Source: Bacteroidaceae bacterium
Lineage (GTDB): Bacteria; Bacteroidota; Bacteroidia; Bacteroidales; Bacteroidaceae
Direction: 5' to 3'
NCBI GenBank assembly: GCA_017536695.1
Contig: JAFXGX010000018.1
Coordinates: 1 to 42,377 of the forward strand
DNA length: 42,377 nt
Shown here: piece after piece, positions 26,021 through 34,914 of the stretch
Layout: every line of letters begins with the position of its first letter
How positions within the stretch are numbered: position 1 is the first letter of the stretch
The notes under the pieces: model-generated
What the model was told of the DNA's origin: nothing
What the model saw: the letters and a program-made list of their open reading frames with translations, nothing else
Database searches by the model: none
Program-made: the position numbers and the translations under genes

Positions 26021-26042
26021 GAACAGGTATAACTACTTGTTC
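26021..26042 (+). promoter_or_regulatory. Leader hairpin upstream of the lipoprotein gene
   Basis: GAACAGGTA and TACTTGTTC pair over nine positions (one G-U) around a TAAC loop in the predicted 5' leader. There is no T run, so it is more likely a regulatory or stabilising hairpin than a terminator. It matches no riboswitch class I recognise. Confidence 0.35.
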
Positions 26043-26135
26043 TATACGTATTTCACAAGCAGCCTGCAATGCACAAGGATTACATAAACAACTATTTCTA
26101 TAGACTATTTATATAACACTAAAACAGCTTTTACT

Positions 26136-26732
26136 ATGAAACTTAAACATTGTATTTTCGTTCTTATGGCAATGCTATCATCAGCCATGTTCTTGTCATG
26201 TACCGATTCTGAAGATAACAATAAAGAAGATGAGCCAATTGAGGTTCTTGCCCCCGACGAGGTAGACGAGTCTTTCGTTCCCAACGAGGCATTCATGCAG
26301 AAAGCCTGGGCCGGTGAATATGCAGGTTGGGACGATGTCCAGAAGAAAAACACAAAAATCAAGCGCATTCTGACATTGAATGCAGATAGGTCATATACCA
26401 ATGTCATTCAGGGTGTTCTGGTAGAATCGGGCAAGGATGACTATGTTGATTTCGAACGCGAAAAGGGTTATTACACATATAATGCCCGCACTGGCGTTAT
26501 CACATATTCCGTAACAAGTGATTCTATAATACAATACAAGGACCAAAGTTTCATCGGATACGGCATGAAGAAATACTATGACCACCAATCTGGAACATAT
26601 ACCGAGGAGGCAAAGTTTACCCCGATTACAAATGGCGGTCGCAAATGGGTCACAAAAGATACATATTTGCAGTCTTTGACAGCCAAAGAACTTGACTTGG
26701 CGTTTTCAATGGATGCATACTCTGCCAAATAA
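26136..26732 (+). CDS. Lipoprotein with lipocalin-like beta-rich domain
   Basis: A 198-residue protein with a type II signal peptide (MKLKHCIFVLMAMLSSAMFL, lipid-modified Cys22 in LSC). The acidic stretch after the Cys (TDSEDNNKEDE) resembles the Bacteroidota signal for export to the cell surface. The rest (about 55-190) is a series of short beta strands: RILTLNADRSYTNVIQG, EKGYYTYNARTGVITYSV, SGTYTEEAKFTPITNGGRKW. This is the pattern of small lipocalin-like binding proteins in this phylum, although the assignment is only by style. It is the first gene of a nine-gene operon and is 12 bases from the HydE-like gene. A role as surface capture protein for whatever the operon processes is plausible but unproven. 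Confidence 0.75.
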   Translation: MKLKHCIFVLMAMLSSAMFLSCTDSEDNNKEDEPIEVLAPDEVDESFVPNEAFMQKAWAGEYAGWDDVQKKNTKIKRILTLNADRSYTNVIQGVLVESGKDDYVDFEREKGYYTYNARTGVITYSVTSDSIIQYKDQSFIGYGMKKYYDHQSGTYTEEAKFTPITNGGRKWVTKDTYLQSLTAKELDLAFSMDAYSAK

Positions 26733-26744
26733 AAAAGACAGATA

Positions 26745-27758
26745 ATGGTAGATTGTGATAAAATTCTCTCGGCTCTCGTCCGGGAGAATTATTCAATTGA
26801 AGTACTCTGCCAGGCACTTCTGTTTACCGGCAGTGCCCAGCAGAGGCTCTTTGCTCTGGCCCAGGAAACAAGACATATGCATTTCCCGGAGAACCGGGCA
26901 CAGGTCCGTAGCGTAATAGAAGTATCCAACATATGTAGACAAAGATGCCGCTATTGTGCAATAGGAGGCAAGAATCAGGCCATGAACTACTCCTTGAATA
27001 GCGAACAGATTGTTATGCTTGTCGAGTTTCTGTACAAACAGGGACGAAGGACAGTCCTTCTGCAATCAGGCGAGAATGTCAACGAGGAATTCATACAAAA
27101 CATTGAATGTGCTGTAACGGAGATATGCCATATACATAACGACATCCGCATCATTCTCTGCCTTGGCAACCTGTCATACGAACAATATGAAAGATTGTAT
27201 AATGCAGGCGCAAAGGATTATATCCTCAAGTTCGAGACTTCCAATGCAGAACTGTTCTCTTATTGCAAGCCGAACGACACATTTGAGCAAAGGATAGAAT
27301 GTATCAAGTCACTTTGTAAAATAGGCTACAATGTAGGCTCAGGCAATATCGTGGGATTACCGGGACAGACGTTGGAAGACTTGGCCAACGATTTGAGACT
27401 CGTACATGAGTTACCGTTGGCAATGAACAGCACCACCATATTTATCCCAGCCGAGAATTCTGATTTTGCCGACATGCCGGCCGGCAACCCCAATTACACC
27501 CTGAACATGATGGCACTCATGCGCATTATGAACCCACACAGGTTGATGCCGACCACAAGTTCATTGGAAAAGATGATTGAAGACGGCCAGTTTCTGGGGC
27601 TTCTGGCCGGAGCAAACACCGTTACGGTACATGACGGAACTCCAGAAGAGTTTCAGTCGCATTTCCCGATATATTCGGCAAAAAGAATTCGTCCACAGAC
27701 AGAACATTTTCATGATATACTTAGCCGTGCAGGCATGAGAACAGACAATATTATATAG
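26745..27758 (+). CDS. Radical SAM enzyme of the HydE/PylB/BioB-like family
   Basis: Cytosolic [4Fe-4S] radical SAM enzyme, 337 residues. The cluster ligands are Cys64, Cys68 and Cys71 in SNICRQRCRYCAIGG. Features shared with HydE are TVLLQSGENVNEE (HydE has VLQSGED), LKFETSNAELF, GYNVGSGNIVGLPGQTLEDL and LMPTTSSLE followed by GANTV. HydE helps build the diiron site of [FeFe]-hydrogenase; PylB makes methylornithine. No HydF, HydG, hydrogenase or pyrrolysine gene is present here, so the reaction is probably different. It lies 12 bases after the lipoprotein gene and 21 bases before a second radical SAM gene. The product cannot be named from sequence. Confidence 0.85.
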   Translation: MVDCDKILSALVRENYSIEVLCQALLFTGSAQQRLFALAQETRHMHFPENRAQVRSVIEVSNICRQRCRYCAIGGKNQAMNYSLNSEQIVMLVEFLYKQGRRTVLLQSGENVNEEFIQNIECAVTEICHIHNDIRIILCLGNLSYEQYERLYNAGAKDYILKFETSNAELFSYCKPNDTFEQRIECIKSLCKIGYNVGSGNIVGLPGQTLEDLANDLRLVHELPLAMNSTTIFIPAENSDFADMPAGNPNYTLNMMALMRIMNPHRLMPTTSSLEKMIEDGQFLGLLAGANTVTVHDGTPEEFQSHFPIYSAKRIRPQTEHFHDILSRAGMRTDNII

Positions 27759-27779
27759 AAAAAACAAACACAAAGTATT

Positions 27780-29189
27780 ATGCGCGATTATATTTCCTTA
27801 TCTACAGCTCGCTGGGAGGAGTTCCAGGAATTTCAACGTTTAGGTTTAATCCCCACTCACGGAGATTTCTCACCTGCAGGTGTACACTATCCTCCGATAA
27901 CTAACTACCCTCCGATATCTCAAGAGGAAGCATATAACGGATTTAAAGAAATAGTACCTGGCGAATTTGACGTGTATGTACACATACCGTTCTGTCATAA
28001 ACGATGCCTTTTCTGTCATTATCCGTCACGTTACAATTGTAACGAAGCCGACAAGGACATCTATCTGGACCATCTTGAAATGGAGATGCGCAACTGGCTA
28101 AGTTTTAGAGGCTTGGACAAAATAAAGGCACGTACAATACTTATTGGAGGAGGCACACCGACAGACCTTTCGCCCAAACAGCTTGAACGTTTCCTGACTT
28201 TCTTCACAAAATATGTCGACATAAGCAACTGCCCGCAGTTCAACTACGATGTCGACCCTTCCACTCTTGTCGGAGACAAGGGGCTGGAAAGACTCCGCAT
28301 AATCAAGGATTTCAAAGGCGACAGACTGACAATTGGTATCCAGTCACTCAACGAGACTGTGCTTAAGAAGATGAACCGTTCACACAACGCCGCTACTGCA
28401 AAGGAATCGGTAAAGAACTGTCTGGATATGGGCTTTGATGTCAATATTGAATTTATATATGGGCATCCTGGAGAGACTCTCCAGAATTGGATTGATGTAA
28501 TTGAGGAGGCATGCACTCTTGGTACGGAGGAGATTCAGTTGTACCGCTTGAAGATTGAACCTTACGGCGACCAGGAGGGTACTATAAAACGTTTTTCTGT
28601 ATACCATGAGGATGAGCTCATTTCAGTAGAAGATACAATCCGTATGAAGGAGATGAGCACACTGATTCTTGCCGACCACGGTTTCAATGAAAACCTTCGC
28701 CGTGTATTTACAAAGAAGAGAAGCAACATATCTCTTTATGCATACAATCAATGCTGTCGTCTAAAGGACCAAGTCGGTTTCGGTCTTTCGGCTTTCAGCA
28801 GCCTCAACGACAGATTCATGATAAACACTCCAAGCTTCGACGAATATTACAAGCGCACAGAAAACAACGAAATAGCAGCCGACCGTTGCCTGATAAGGAA
28901 CGCTGACCAGCAGATACGCTGGTCTGTAATATTGCCTCTCAAGAACTATTTCATTGACAAGAAACTGTTCCGCGAGATGAATGGCATTGAACTCAACTCT
29001 GTTTTCCAGAAACAGTTTGCCCTTCTGAAGCAGTATGACCTTATTACTGAAACTGACAGGAAGATAGAACTCACTCCTAAGGGCGCATTCTACTCCGATG
29101 AGATTGTACACATGTTTTATGAGCCCCAACACCAGTCATTCCCTGAAAGCGACTTTGTAAACGGAATTATGAATCCTTATACTTTCTGA
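27780..29189 (+). CDS. HemN/HutW-like radical SAM enzyme
   Basis: A 469-residue cytosolic radical SAM protein. The motif HIPFCHKRCLFCHYPS gives cluster ligands Cys72, Cys76 and Cys79, without the fourth Cys of true coproporphyrinogen oxidase HemN. ILIGGGTPTDLSPKQLERF and NIEFIYGHPGETLQNW are family hallmarks, and the C-terminal winged-helix region ends in ELTPKGAFYSDEI. About 60 residues precede the barrel, as in the heme-utilisation enzymes HutW/ChuW, whereas HemW starts close to the motif. ChuW opens heme without oxygen by radical methyl transfer. That activity is a hypothesis here, supported only by architecture and the outer-membrane receptor in the same operon. It lies 4 bases before the methyltransferase gene. 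Confidence 0.85.
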   Translation: MRDYISLSTARWEEFQEFQRLGLIPTHGDFSPAGVHYPPITNYPPISQEEAYNGFKEIVPGEFDVYVHIPFCHKRCLFCHYPSRYNCNEADKDIYLDHLEMEMRNWLSFRGLDKIKARTILIGGGTPTDLSPKQLERFLTFFTKYVDISNCPQFNYDVDPSTLVGDKGLERLRIIKDFKGDRLTIGIQSLNETVLKKMNRSHNAATAKESVKNCLDMGFDVNIEFIYGHPGETLQNWIDVIEEACTLGTEEIQLYRLKIEPYGDQEGTIKRFSVYHEDELISVEDTIRMKEMSTLILADHGFNENLRRVFTKKRSNISLYAYNQCCRLKDQVGFGLSAFSSLNDRFMINTPSFDEYYKRTENNEIAADRCLIRNADQQIRWSVILPLKNYFIDKKLFREMNGIELNSVFQKQFALLKQYDLITETDRKIELTPKGAFYSDEIVHMFYEPQHQSFPESDFVNGIMNPYTF

Positions 29190-29193
29190 ATGG

Positions 29194-31272
29194 ATGAATA
29201 AAAGATTTTCTGTTTTTTTGGCTGCGCTATTCGGAGCCATAATGTCATTGACTGCGCAGCAATATCAGATACCGATAAACGATGCGTCCTCTCTTGTCAG
29301 AGTAGGAATGAATCCACATCCAGTAGCAGAGGGTGACACACTGTTGGCATATACCCTGATGAATGCATTGGACAACCGCGACCTGGACTCCCTTTCATTT
29401 GTCTGCGAGGCTTATCGTAAGAAAAGCCTCAATAAAAACATAAAGGAACGTTCATGGGGCTCATTGGCATATATCCTTGACAGAATGATAAAGGATGGTA
29501 CGGGAGAAGAGTTCAAGAAAGGCGATATACTGACAGAGGACCTTTATCATTACTTTACAGACAATGAGTGCGCACACCTGCGTAACTATCTCGTAATTAA
29601 ATATGAATTGAACAACTACCGTCCACGTTCGGTAAAGGAGCATATTAACCAGAGAACATTTTACGACGATCTTCTCATGTATAACGACCCAAACCGTGAA
29701 ACTTGGGATGAAACAAACACAATAATGTCAAATCTTCCAATCAAAAGAGGAGACAAGATTGTAGATGTTGGTTGCGGCTTCGGTTTCAACTCCTATCGTA
29801 TACTTGATCTTGTGGGGAATGAGGGCATGGTGTATGCGACCGATACAGAAGCTGCATATACCGAACATCTGTCACAGCTGTTAAATGAGAACGGAATAAA
29901 CAATCTGGTACCGTTGCAAACGCAGAGCAACGAGCTGGGTGTCAATGATACGGTTGATTGCATATTCATGAGTTCGCTTTATCACATCATATACACGTGG
30001 TCACGCGAGGATGAACGTGCTTCAATGATTACCTCCATCAAGAAACAGCTTCGCGACGGCGGTCATATGGTAATTGTTGACAACTATAATCTTAACGGAG
30101 AAGAGCTCAACAACTGCCATGTAGATCCACGCCTAATACAGGCCCAGTTGGGTTTCTGGGGCTTTGAGCCGGTATCTCTCATAAGTTTGAGTGAACAGCG
30201 CTACATGCTCATACTGCGCCACAACGACAAGTATAGGCCGAACTGCAAAGTAAACATGTCCGAGAACATCCCTATCCTCAACATAACAGGGCAGAAGTCT
30301 GTAGTGCATATTGGAAGCCTTGATTCATACGATATAACAGACCGTGGAATCAACGCCGCTCAGTACGTATATGATTTTATGGGAGGCGGCGACAAGTCTT
30401 TGGCTGAGATTGCTATAAAGAAATATGAAGAATTGATACCATTAGAGAATTTTGGAGGAGAATATTCTGCCCTACAATGGCTCTGCGAGGTTGCACTCGC
30501 CTCCGAAGCAGAACGCGAACAGATGATGACCGACCCTCTAGATAAGAGTTTTTATAATTATCTGACAGCTGACAACAATAAGGTGATAAGGTACTATCTG
30601 CTTCATAAGTACAAATTGGGAAATGATAGTATACGTATGCTATCCGACTCGATACTTGAAAAAAGTGGAGAGGTAGGTCGCACACACCGTTCATATCTCG
30701 AAGATTACATTCTTGCACTTAATCCCAAACGTACTTCATGGGAAAACACAGGCAAAATACTTGATAATCTCGGATTGAAACCAGGCGAAAGTATTGCTGA
30801 TATCGGAAGTGGTTCGGGATTCTTTACACACCGTTTTTCCAACATGGTTGGAGAGAACGGAAAAGTCTATGCAATAGAACTAAAGGATGAACATATTGAA
30901 CGCCTAAGCACATTCCTGACCGAAAATTCCGTTGACAACGTCACAGTAATAAAAGGAAGTGAGGAAAAACTGGAGTTACCCGAGCTGGTTGACAGGATGT
31001 TCATGTGTTCTCTTTATCACATAATGTATGGAGTCATCCCTGACAATGAACGCGATTCATATCTTAAATCATTGGTCAAATGCCTTAAGCCAGGCGGCGA
31101 ACTCATAATTGTTGACAATGGACCTGTAGACAATGAAACGTTGCCATATCATGGGCCCTACATTAACCCAGAACTTATTGTATTCCAACTCTCTTACTAT
31201 GGGTTTGAATTGGTTGACCAGATTCAGATAATACCCCAACGCTACATGTTGAAGTTTAAACTTAAAGATTAA
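29194..31272 (+). CDS. Tandem-duplicated class I SAM methyltransferase with signal peptide
   Basis: A 692-residue protein made of two homologous halves of about 330 residues. Each half has an all-helical N-part, then a Rossmann methyltransferase. Motif I is KIVDVGCGFGFNS (189-200) in the first and SIADIGSGSGFFT (about 533-545) in the second. Each half then repeats FMSSLYHIIY / FMCSLYHIMY, GGHMVIVDN / GGELIIVDN and QRYML near its end. Both SAM sites look intact. The N-terminus (MNKRFSVFLAALFGAIMSLTAQQ) is a convincing type I signal peptide, which is very unusual for a SAM-dependent enzyme because the periplasm is not known to hold SAM. It lies 4 bases after the HemN-like gene and 5 before the EamA gene. 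The substrate is unknown. Confidence 0.85.
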   Translation: MNKRFSVFLAALFGAIMSLTAQQYQIPINDASSLVRVGMNPHPVAEGDTLLAYTLMNALDNRDLDSLSFVCEAYRKKSLNKNIKERSWGSLAYILDRMIKDGTGEEFKKGDILTEDLYHYFTDNECAHLRNYLVIKYELNNYRPRSVKEHINQRTFYDDLLMYNDPNRETWDETNTIMSNLPIKRGDKIVDVGCGFGFNSYRILDLVGNEGMVYATDTEAAYTEHLSQLLNENGINNLVPLQTQSNELGVNDTVDCIFMSSLYHIIYTWSREDERASMITSIKKQLRDGGHMVIVDNYNLNGEELNNCHVDPRLIQAQLGFWGFEPVSLISLSEQRYMLILRHNDKYRPNCKVNMSENIPILNITGQKSVVHIGSLDSYDITDRGINAAQYVYDFMGGGDKSLAEIAIKKYEELIPLENFGGEYSALQWLCEVALASEAEREQMMTDPLDKSFYNYLTADNNKVIRYYLLHKYKLGNDSIRMLSDSILEKSGEVGRTHRSYLEDYILALNPKRTSWENTGKILDNLGLKPGESIADIGSGSGFFTHRFSNMVGENGKVYAIELKDEHIERLSTFLTENSVDNVTVIKGSEEKLELPELVDRMFMCSLYHIMYGVIPDNERDSYLKSLVKCLKPGGELIIVDNGPVDNETLPYHGPYINPELIVFQLSYYGFELVDQIQIIPQRYMLKFKLKD

Positions 31273-31277
31273 TACAA

Positions 31278-32150
31278 TTGGAACAGCTTGGATACATCGC
31301 AGCTATAGCATCTGCAGCATCATGGGCCTTTGCCACGGTGATGTTCGACCGCATCGGCAAATCCATCAATTATGCAGGAATAACATTCCTTAAAGGAGTC
31401 TTCAGTATAGTGATGATGGTCTGCCTTGTCATATGGTCTGGCGGACTGACCGAGTGTAACTTCGCAGATTTCCTGGTACTTGCATTAAGCGGTATCATTG
31501 GAATTGCCGTTGGAGACACCTTGTTCTTCCGTTCATTGCAAGATTTAGGAGCAAAGATGCAGGTACTGTTCTTTATGCTTGGACAGATTGTCACAATGTT
31601 GCTATCATTCCTGTTGCTGGGCGATGTACTTTCAATAACAGAGTATTTGGGAGCATTGGTCCTTCTTTCCGGCGTGATTGTTGTCATATGGGGCAAGCAA
31701 GAAGACCGTCCTAACAAGACACGCGGAATTATTGGTGGCTTGATTAGCATGTTATGCTTCTCAATATCATCAATCATGGTAAAAATAGCGATAGGAGATA
31801 TTGATATCGTAACAGCCACTTTCTACAGAATGGTATTCGGCACAGCAAGCATAATGTTTGTAGGCCTTACCTCAAATAAACTTATCTCATGGGTACGGCC
31901 ATTGCGTGATATCAGGCTGCTGATGATGTTTATACTCAACGTATTTGTATTGACCGTAGGCGGATTCATGTTGTCAACGCTTGCAATAAAGAACATCAGT
32001 GTTTCAATCGCTTCAGTATTAAGCACCACAGAACCAATCTTCGTGCTTCTGTTTGCATTCTTAATAAACAAGGAAAAAGCAAAACCCAAAGAGATTCTTG
32101 GTGCAGCAGTGACCATATGCGGCTTGTTGATAATGATATTGTATGGTTAA
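31278..32150 (+). CDS. EamA/DMT-family transporter (TTG start)
   Basis: Inner-membrane carrier of 290 residues with ten hydrophobic helices in two EamA repeats (about 3-142 and 153-289). Conserved features include WAFATVMFDRIGK and GDTLFFRSLQDLGA in the first repeat and SVLSTTEPIFVLLFAFL in the second. The start is TTG, chosen because translation from it gives the complete first helix (MEQLGYIAAIASAASWAFA); the first ATG would remove it. It begins 5 bases after the methyltransferase stop and overlaps the next gene by 8 bases. DMT carriers move amino acids, nucleotides or, in Rickettsia and Chlamydia relatives, SAM; the cargo here is unknown. Confidence 0.85.
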   Translation: MEQLGYIAAIASAASWAFATVMFDRIGKSINYAGITFLKGVFSIVMMVCLVIWSGGLTECNFADFLVLALSGIIGIAVGDTLFFRSLQDLGAKMQVLFFMLGQIVTMLLSFLLLGDVLSITEYLGALVLLSGVIVVIWGKQEDRPNKTRGIIGGLISMLCFSISSIMVKIAIGDIDIVTATFYRMVFGTASIMFVGLTSNKLISWVRPLRDIRLLMMFILNVFVLTVGGFMLSTLAIKNISVSIASVLSTTEPIFVLLFAFLINKEKAKPKEILGAAVTICGLLIMILYG

Positions 32151-34914
32151 AAGGTTATACATATTGTGCAGTATGGCATTTCTATGTTGTGTAACAGTAA
32201 TGGCACAAGAGAAATGTCTCGTTAGCGGCATGGTAACAGACAAGACGAACAGCACTCCTTTACAAGGAGTCAATGTTACATGTACCATTAACGGCAAACA
32301 GTACGGCACAGTTACAGATGAAACCGGCCATTATACAATCTCACTGACAAGAGGCTGCAATACGGTACTATACTTTACACATTTGAATTATAAGAAAGTA
32401 AGCAAGGTTGTCAATTGCCAAGGCAAAAAACAGACAATTACTATAGAAATGACATCAAACGTAACCTTGTTGAACGAGGTTGTCATAAGTCAGAAATTAC
32501 CCACAATGAGCCAGAGAGGCGACACGACTGTATATTATGCAAATGCATTCAAAGTGAATGAAGATGCGACTGCATTTGATCTCATCTCACAAAAGCTACC
32601 GGCCGTAGGAATAAGAGACGGCAAACTTGAGGCACATGGAGAAGAGGTGAAGGAGATACGTATTGACGGTAGAGAATTCTTCAAGAATGACATAAATTTG
32701 GCGTTAAAGAACCTCCCAGCAAATATCATAGAAGAGATACAGATATATAATCAAATTTCGGACTATTCATTGCTGACAGGCTTTGATGACGGAGATACCC
32801 GAAAAGCTATAAACATAAAAACAAAAAACGGTTTTTCTGAAAGTCTTTTTGGTAAAGGAACTGTTGGATATGGAGTTGAGGACAAATATAAGTTCTATGG
32901 AATGTCAAACCTCTTCAGTGATGATATCCGCCTATCCGTATTTGCACAGATGAACAATGTCAATGAACAGAATTTCTCCATGTTGGATCTACTGAGTGCT
33001 ACCGGCTCTTTCTCCGGCAACGCTCCGGCACAGACACCTTACAGCAAAGGCAATAGCGACAACAGTTTTCATCCATCAACATCGGATGACATCTCGTCAA
33101 TGCTTGTTTCTGTAAATGAATATGGTGTAACAACATCCAAAGCCATTGGTACAAACTACTCCGATGATTGGCTTGGGAACAGAATGAAATTATCGGGACA
33201 CTACCTCTTCAATAAATCAGAAAATCATACTGAGTATGAAATATTTGACGAGTATTTCGGAAACACAGCAAGTGACAATCTTCAGAACCAGAAACTGAGC
33301 AACGACAATACAAACCATCGTTTCAATGCAAAGTACGAATACCAGATTTCGCCCAAAGACTATCTTTTGATACGTCCCACTGTATCGTACCAAAAGAAAA
33401 CAGAATTATCAGACCTTGTTGACTGGACTGTCAAGCCCAATGATACTGTACTGCTGCTGAATCAGAATACGCTATCCGACCAGCATGTCACAGGTACCTC
33501 TGCCGAGTTGATGTATGTGCACAGGTTCGGTGACGGTACTCACAGCGTGGCGGCAGACACCAGAGTTTCGCACATATATACAAAAGAGGATATCTCTATG
33601 GATTTTTCCAATGCACAGACATTGGATGAGGCTTTACAGAAGACTCTGTGCAAAAACACGATGAACACTTGTGCAATAGTACTATCGTACATATATCGCC
33701 CCACTGACAACAGCCAACTGAAACTGGACTTTGGTTGGAAAGAGAACTACGGGGTATTCCGCCGAGGAACTGAAATTAAACGAGGCGGGACCGATATGTA
33801 TCAAGTCGACAGCCTACTTAGCGGCTCGACATGGAATGAGTATGGCGGTATGCAAACGAATTTGTCGTATATGCTATCACTTGGCTCCATGAACCTTGTT
33901 ACAGGAACGGAATTCTTATATTATAACACGAGCACGTCAAATGACAGATTCAATGTCAAACGTAAATATAAGACCTTGCTACCATATGCATTCATGCGTT
34001 ACAGTTTCGGGAATTCTCAGTTACATATAAAATATAAATCCAGCCAGAACTACCCCGGTCTACTGCAGCTTCACGATGCAATAAATAACTCAAATGCAAT
34101 AATGGCAATCAGGGGTAATATGAAACTGGAACCTGAGATGCGCCACAACCTGATGGCGCGCTTCATTGCTCCCATGAGAAACGGTTCAATCTTTGTCTTC
34201 TTTGCCAACGTAGAGCAGGCCGACGACTATATATCGACTATGCGTTCATTATCGAGTGAGAGTTTTGCCGAGAACGGAGAACGTCGCAACACCGAAATAC
34301 GTTCATACAAGAATTGTGATGGATACTTCTCATGTAGTTCGCTTTTGGCATATGGTTTCCCCTGCAGATTCCTGTCTTCAAATGTCAATGTATCATCATT
34401 GGTCAAATACACGGAGCTACCTGGATTCTGGGACAATAACAAAGTATTCAATGAACAGTGGAACTGGAGTGGCTCTGTCACGATTGGAAGCAACATCAGT
34501 ACCAATGTGGATTTTGTCATAGATTGCAATGCCAAGTATACTAAGAGCAGAAATGTCACATACAAGAACGTTGATGTCGCTTTCTGGTCACTGTCATACG
34601 GAGGGCAACTGAACTGGCACATAATACCTAGCGTTAAGATAATGCTGGAGTGTGGCAATACAAATTATACAGGTTCCGGAACATCCAGATACAATGCATT
34701 AATTGGAAATGCATCTTTATCGTACAAATTCCTCAAGGACAGAAAGGGGGAACTGAGCATTTCCATACATGATATCTTTGACCAGGACAACAGTTTCTAC
34801 CAAACAACTACAGAGATGTATAAGCGTGAAGTTACAGCAAATGTCCTGGGACAATATGCCATGTTGACCTTCACATATAATCTTGGTTCAACCCCTAAAA
34901 CGATAGATAAATGA
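32143..34914 (+). CDS. Outer-membrane beta-barrel receptor with CarboxypepD_reg domain
   Basis: A 923-residue exported protein with a signal peptide (about 1-21). It has a carboxypeptidase-regulatory-like beta sandwich (about 24-110, VSGMVTDKTNSTPLQGVNV), a plug-like domain (about 115-230, with DLISQKLPAVGIRDGKLE and KEIRIDGREFFKNDINLALK) and a long barrel to the C-terminus. This is the OMP_b-brl/TonB-receptor-like class of Bacteroidota, without an obvious TonB box, so energy coupling is uncertain. It overlaps the EamA gene by 8 bases and the next gene by 4 (ATGA). It would be the outer-membrane import or export gate of the system, but the ligand is unknown. Confidence 0.85.
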   Translation: MVKRLYILCSMAFLCCVTVMAQEKCLVSGMVTDKTNSTPLQGVNVTCTINGKQYGTVTDETGHYTISLTRGCNTVLYFTHLNYKKVSKVVNCQGKKQTITIEMTSNVTLLNEVVISQKLPTMSQRGDTTVYYANAFKVNEDATAFDLISQKLPAVGIRDGKLEAHGEEVKEIRIDGREFFKNDINLALKNLPANIIEEIQIYNQISDYSLLTGFDDGDTRKAINIKTKNGFSESLFGKGTVGYGVEDKYKFYGMSNLFSDDIRLSVFAQMNNVNEQNFSMLDLLSATGSFSGNAPAQTPYSKGNSDNSFHPSTSDDISSMLVSVNEYGVTTSKAIGTNYSDDWLGNRMKLSGHYLFNKSENHTEYEIFDEYFGNTASDNLQNQKLSNDNTNHRFNAKYEYQISPKDYLLIRPTVSYQKKTELSDLVDWTVKPNDTVLLLNQNTLSDQHVTGTSAELMYVHRFGDGTHSVAADTRVSHIYTKEDISMDFSNAQTLDEALQKTLCKNTMNTCAIVLSYIYRPTDNSQLKLDFGWKENYGVFRRGTEIKRGGTDMYQVDSLLSGSTWNEYGGMQTNLSYMLSLGSMNLVTGTEFLYYNTSTSNDRFNVKRKYKTLLPYAFMRYSFGNSQLHIKYKSSQNYPGLLQLHDAINNSNAIMAIRGNMKLEPEMRHNLMARFIAPMRNGSIFVFFANVEQADDYISTMRSLSSESFAENGERRNTEIRSYKNCDGYFSCSSLLAYGFPCRFLSSNVNVSSLVKYTELPGFWDNNKVFNEQWNWSGSVTIGSNISTNVDFVIDCNAKYTKSRNVTYKNVDVAFWSLSYGGQLNWHIIPSVKIMLECGNTNYTGSGTSRYNALIGNASLSYKFLKDRKGELSISIHDIFDQDNSFYQTTTEMYKREVTANVLGQYAMLTFTYNLGSTPKTIDK

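Noticed and set aside
26745-27758. Biotin synthase (bioB)
   Set aside because: The sequence carries HydE-type motifs (LLQSGEN, GLPGQTLEDL) and lacks the usual BioB auxiliary-cluster context; no biotin genes are nearby.
27780-29189. True coproporphyrinogen III dehydrogenase (hemN)
   Set aside because: The fourth Cys of the CxxxCxxCxC motif is missing and the neighbours are not heme-synthesis genes.
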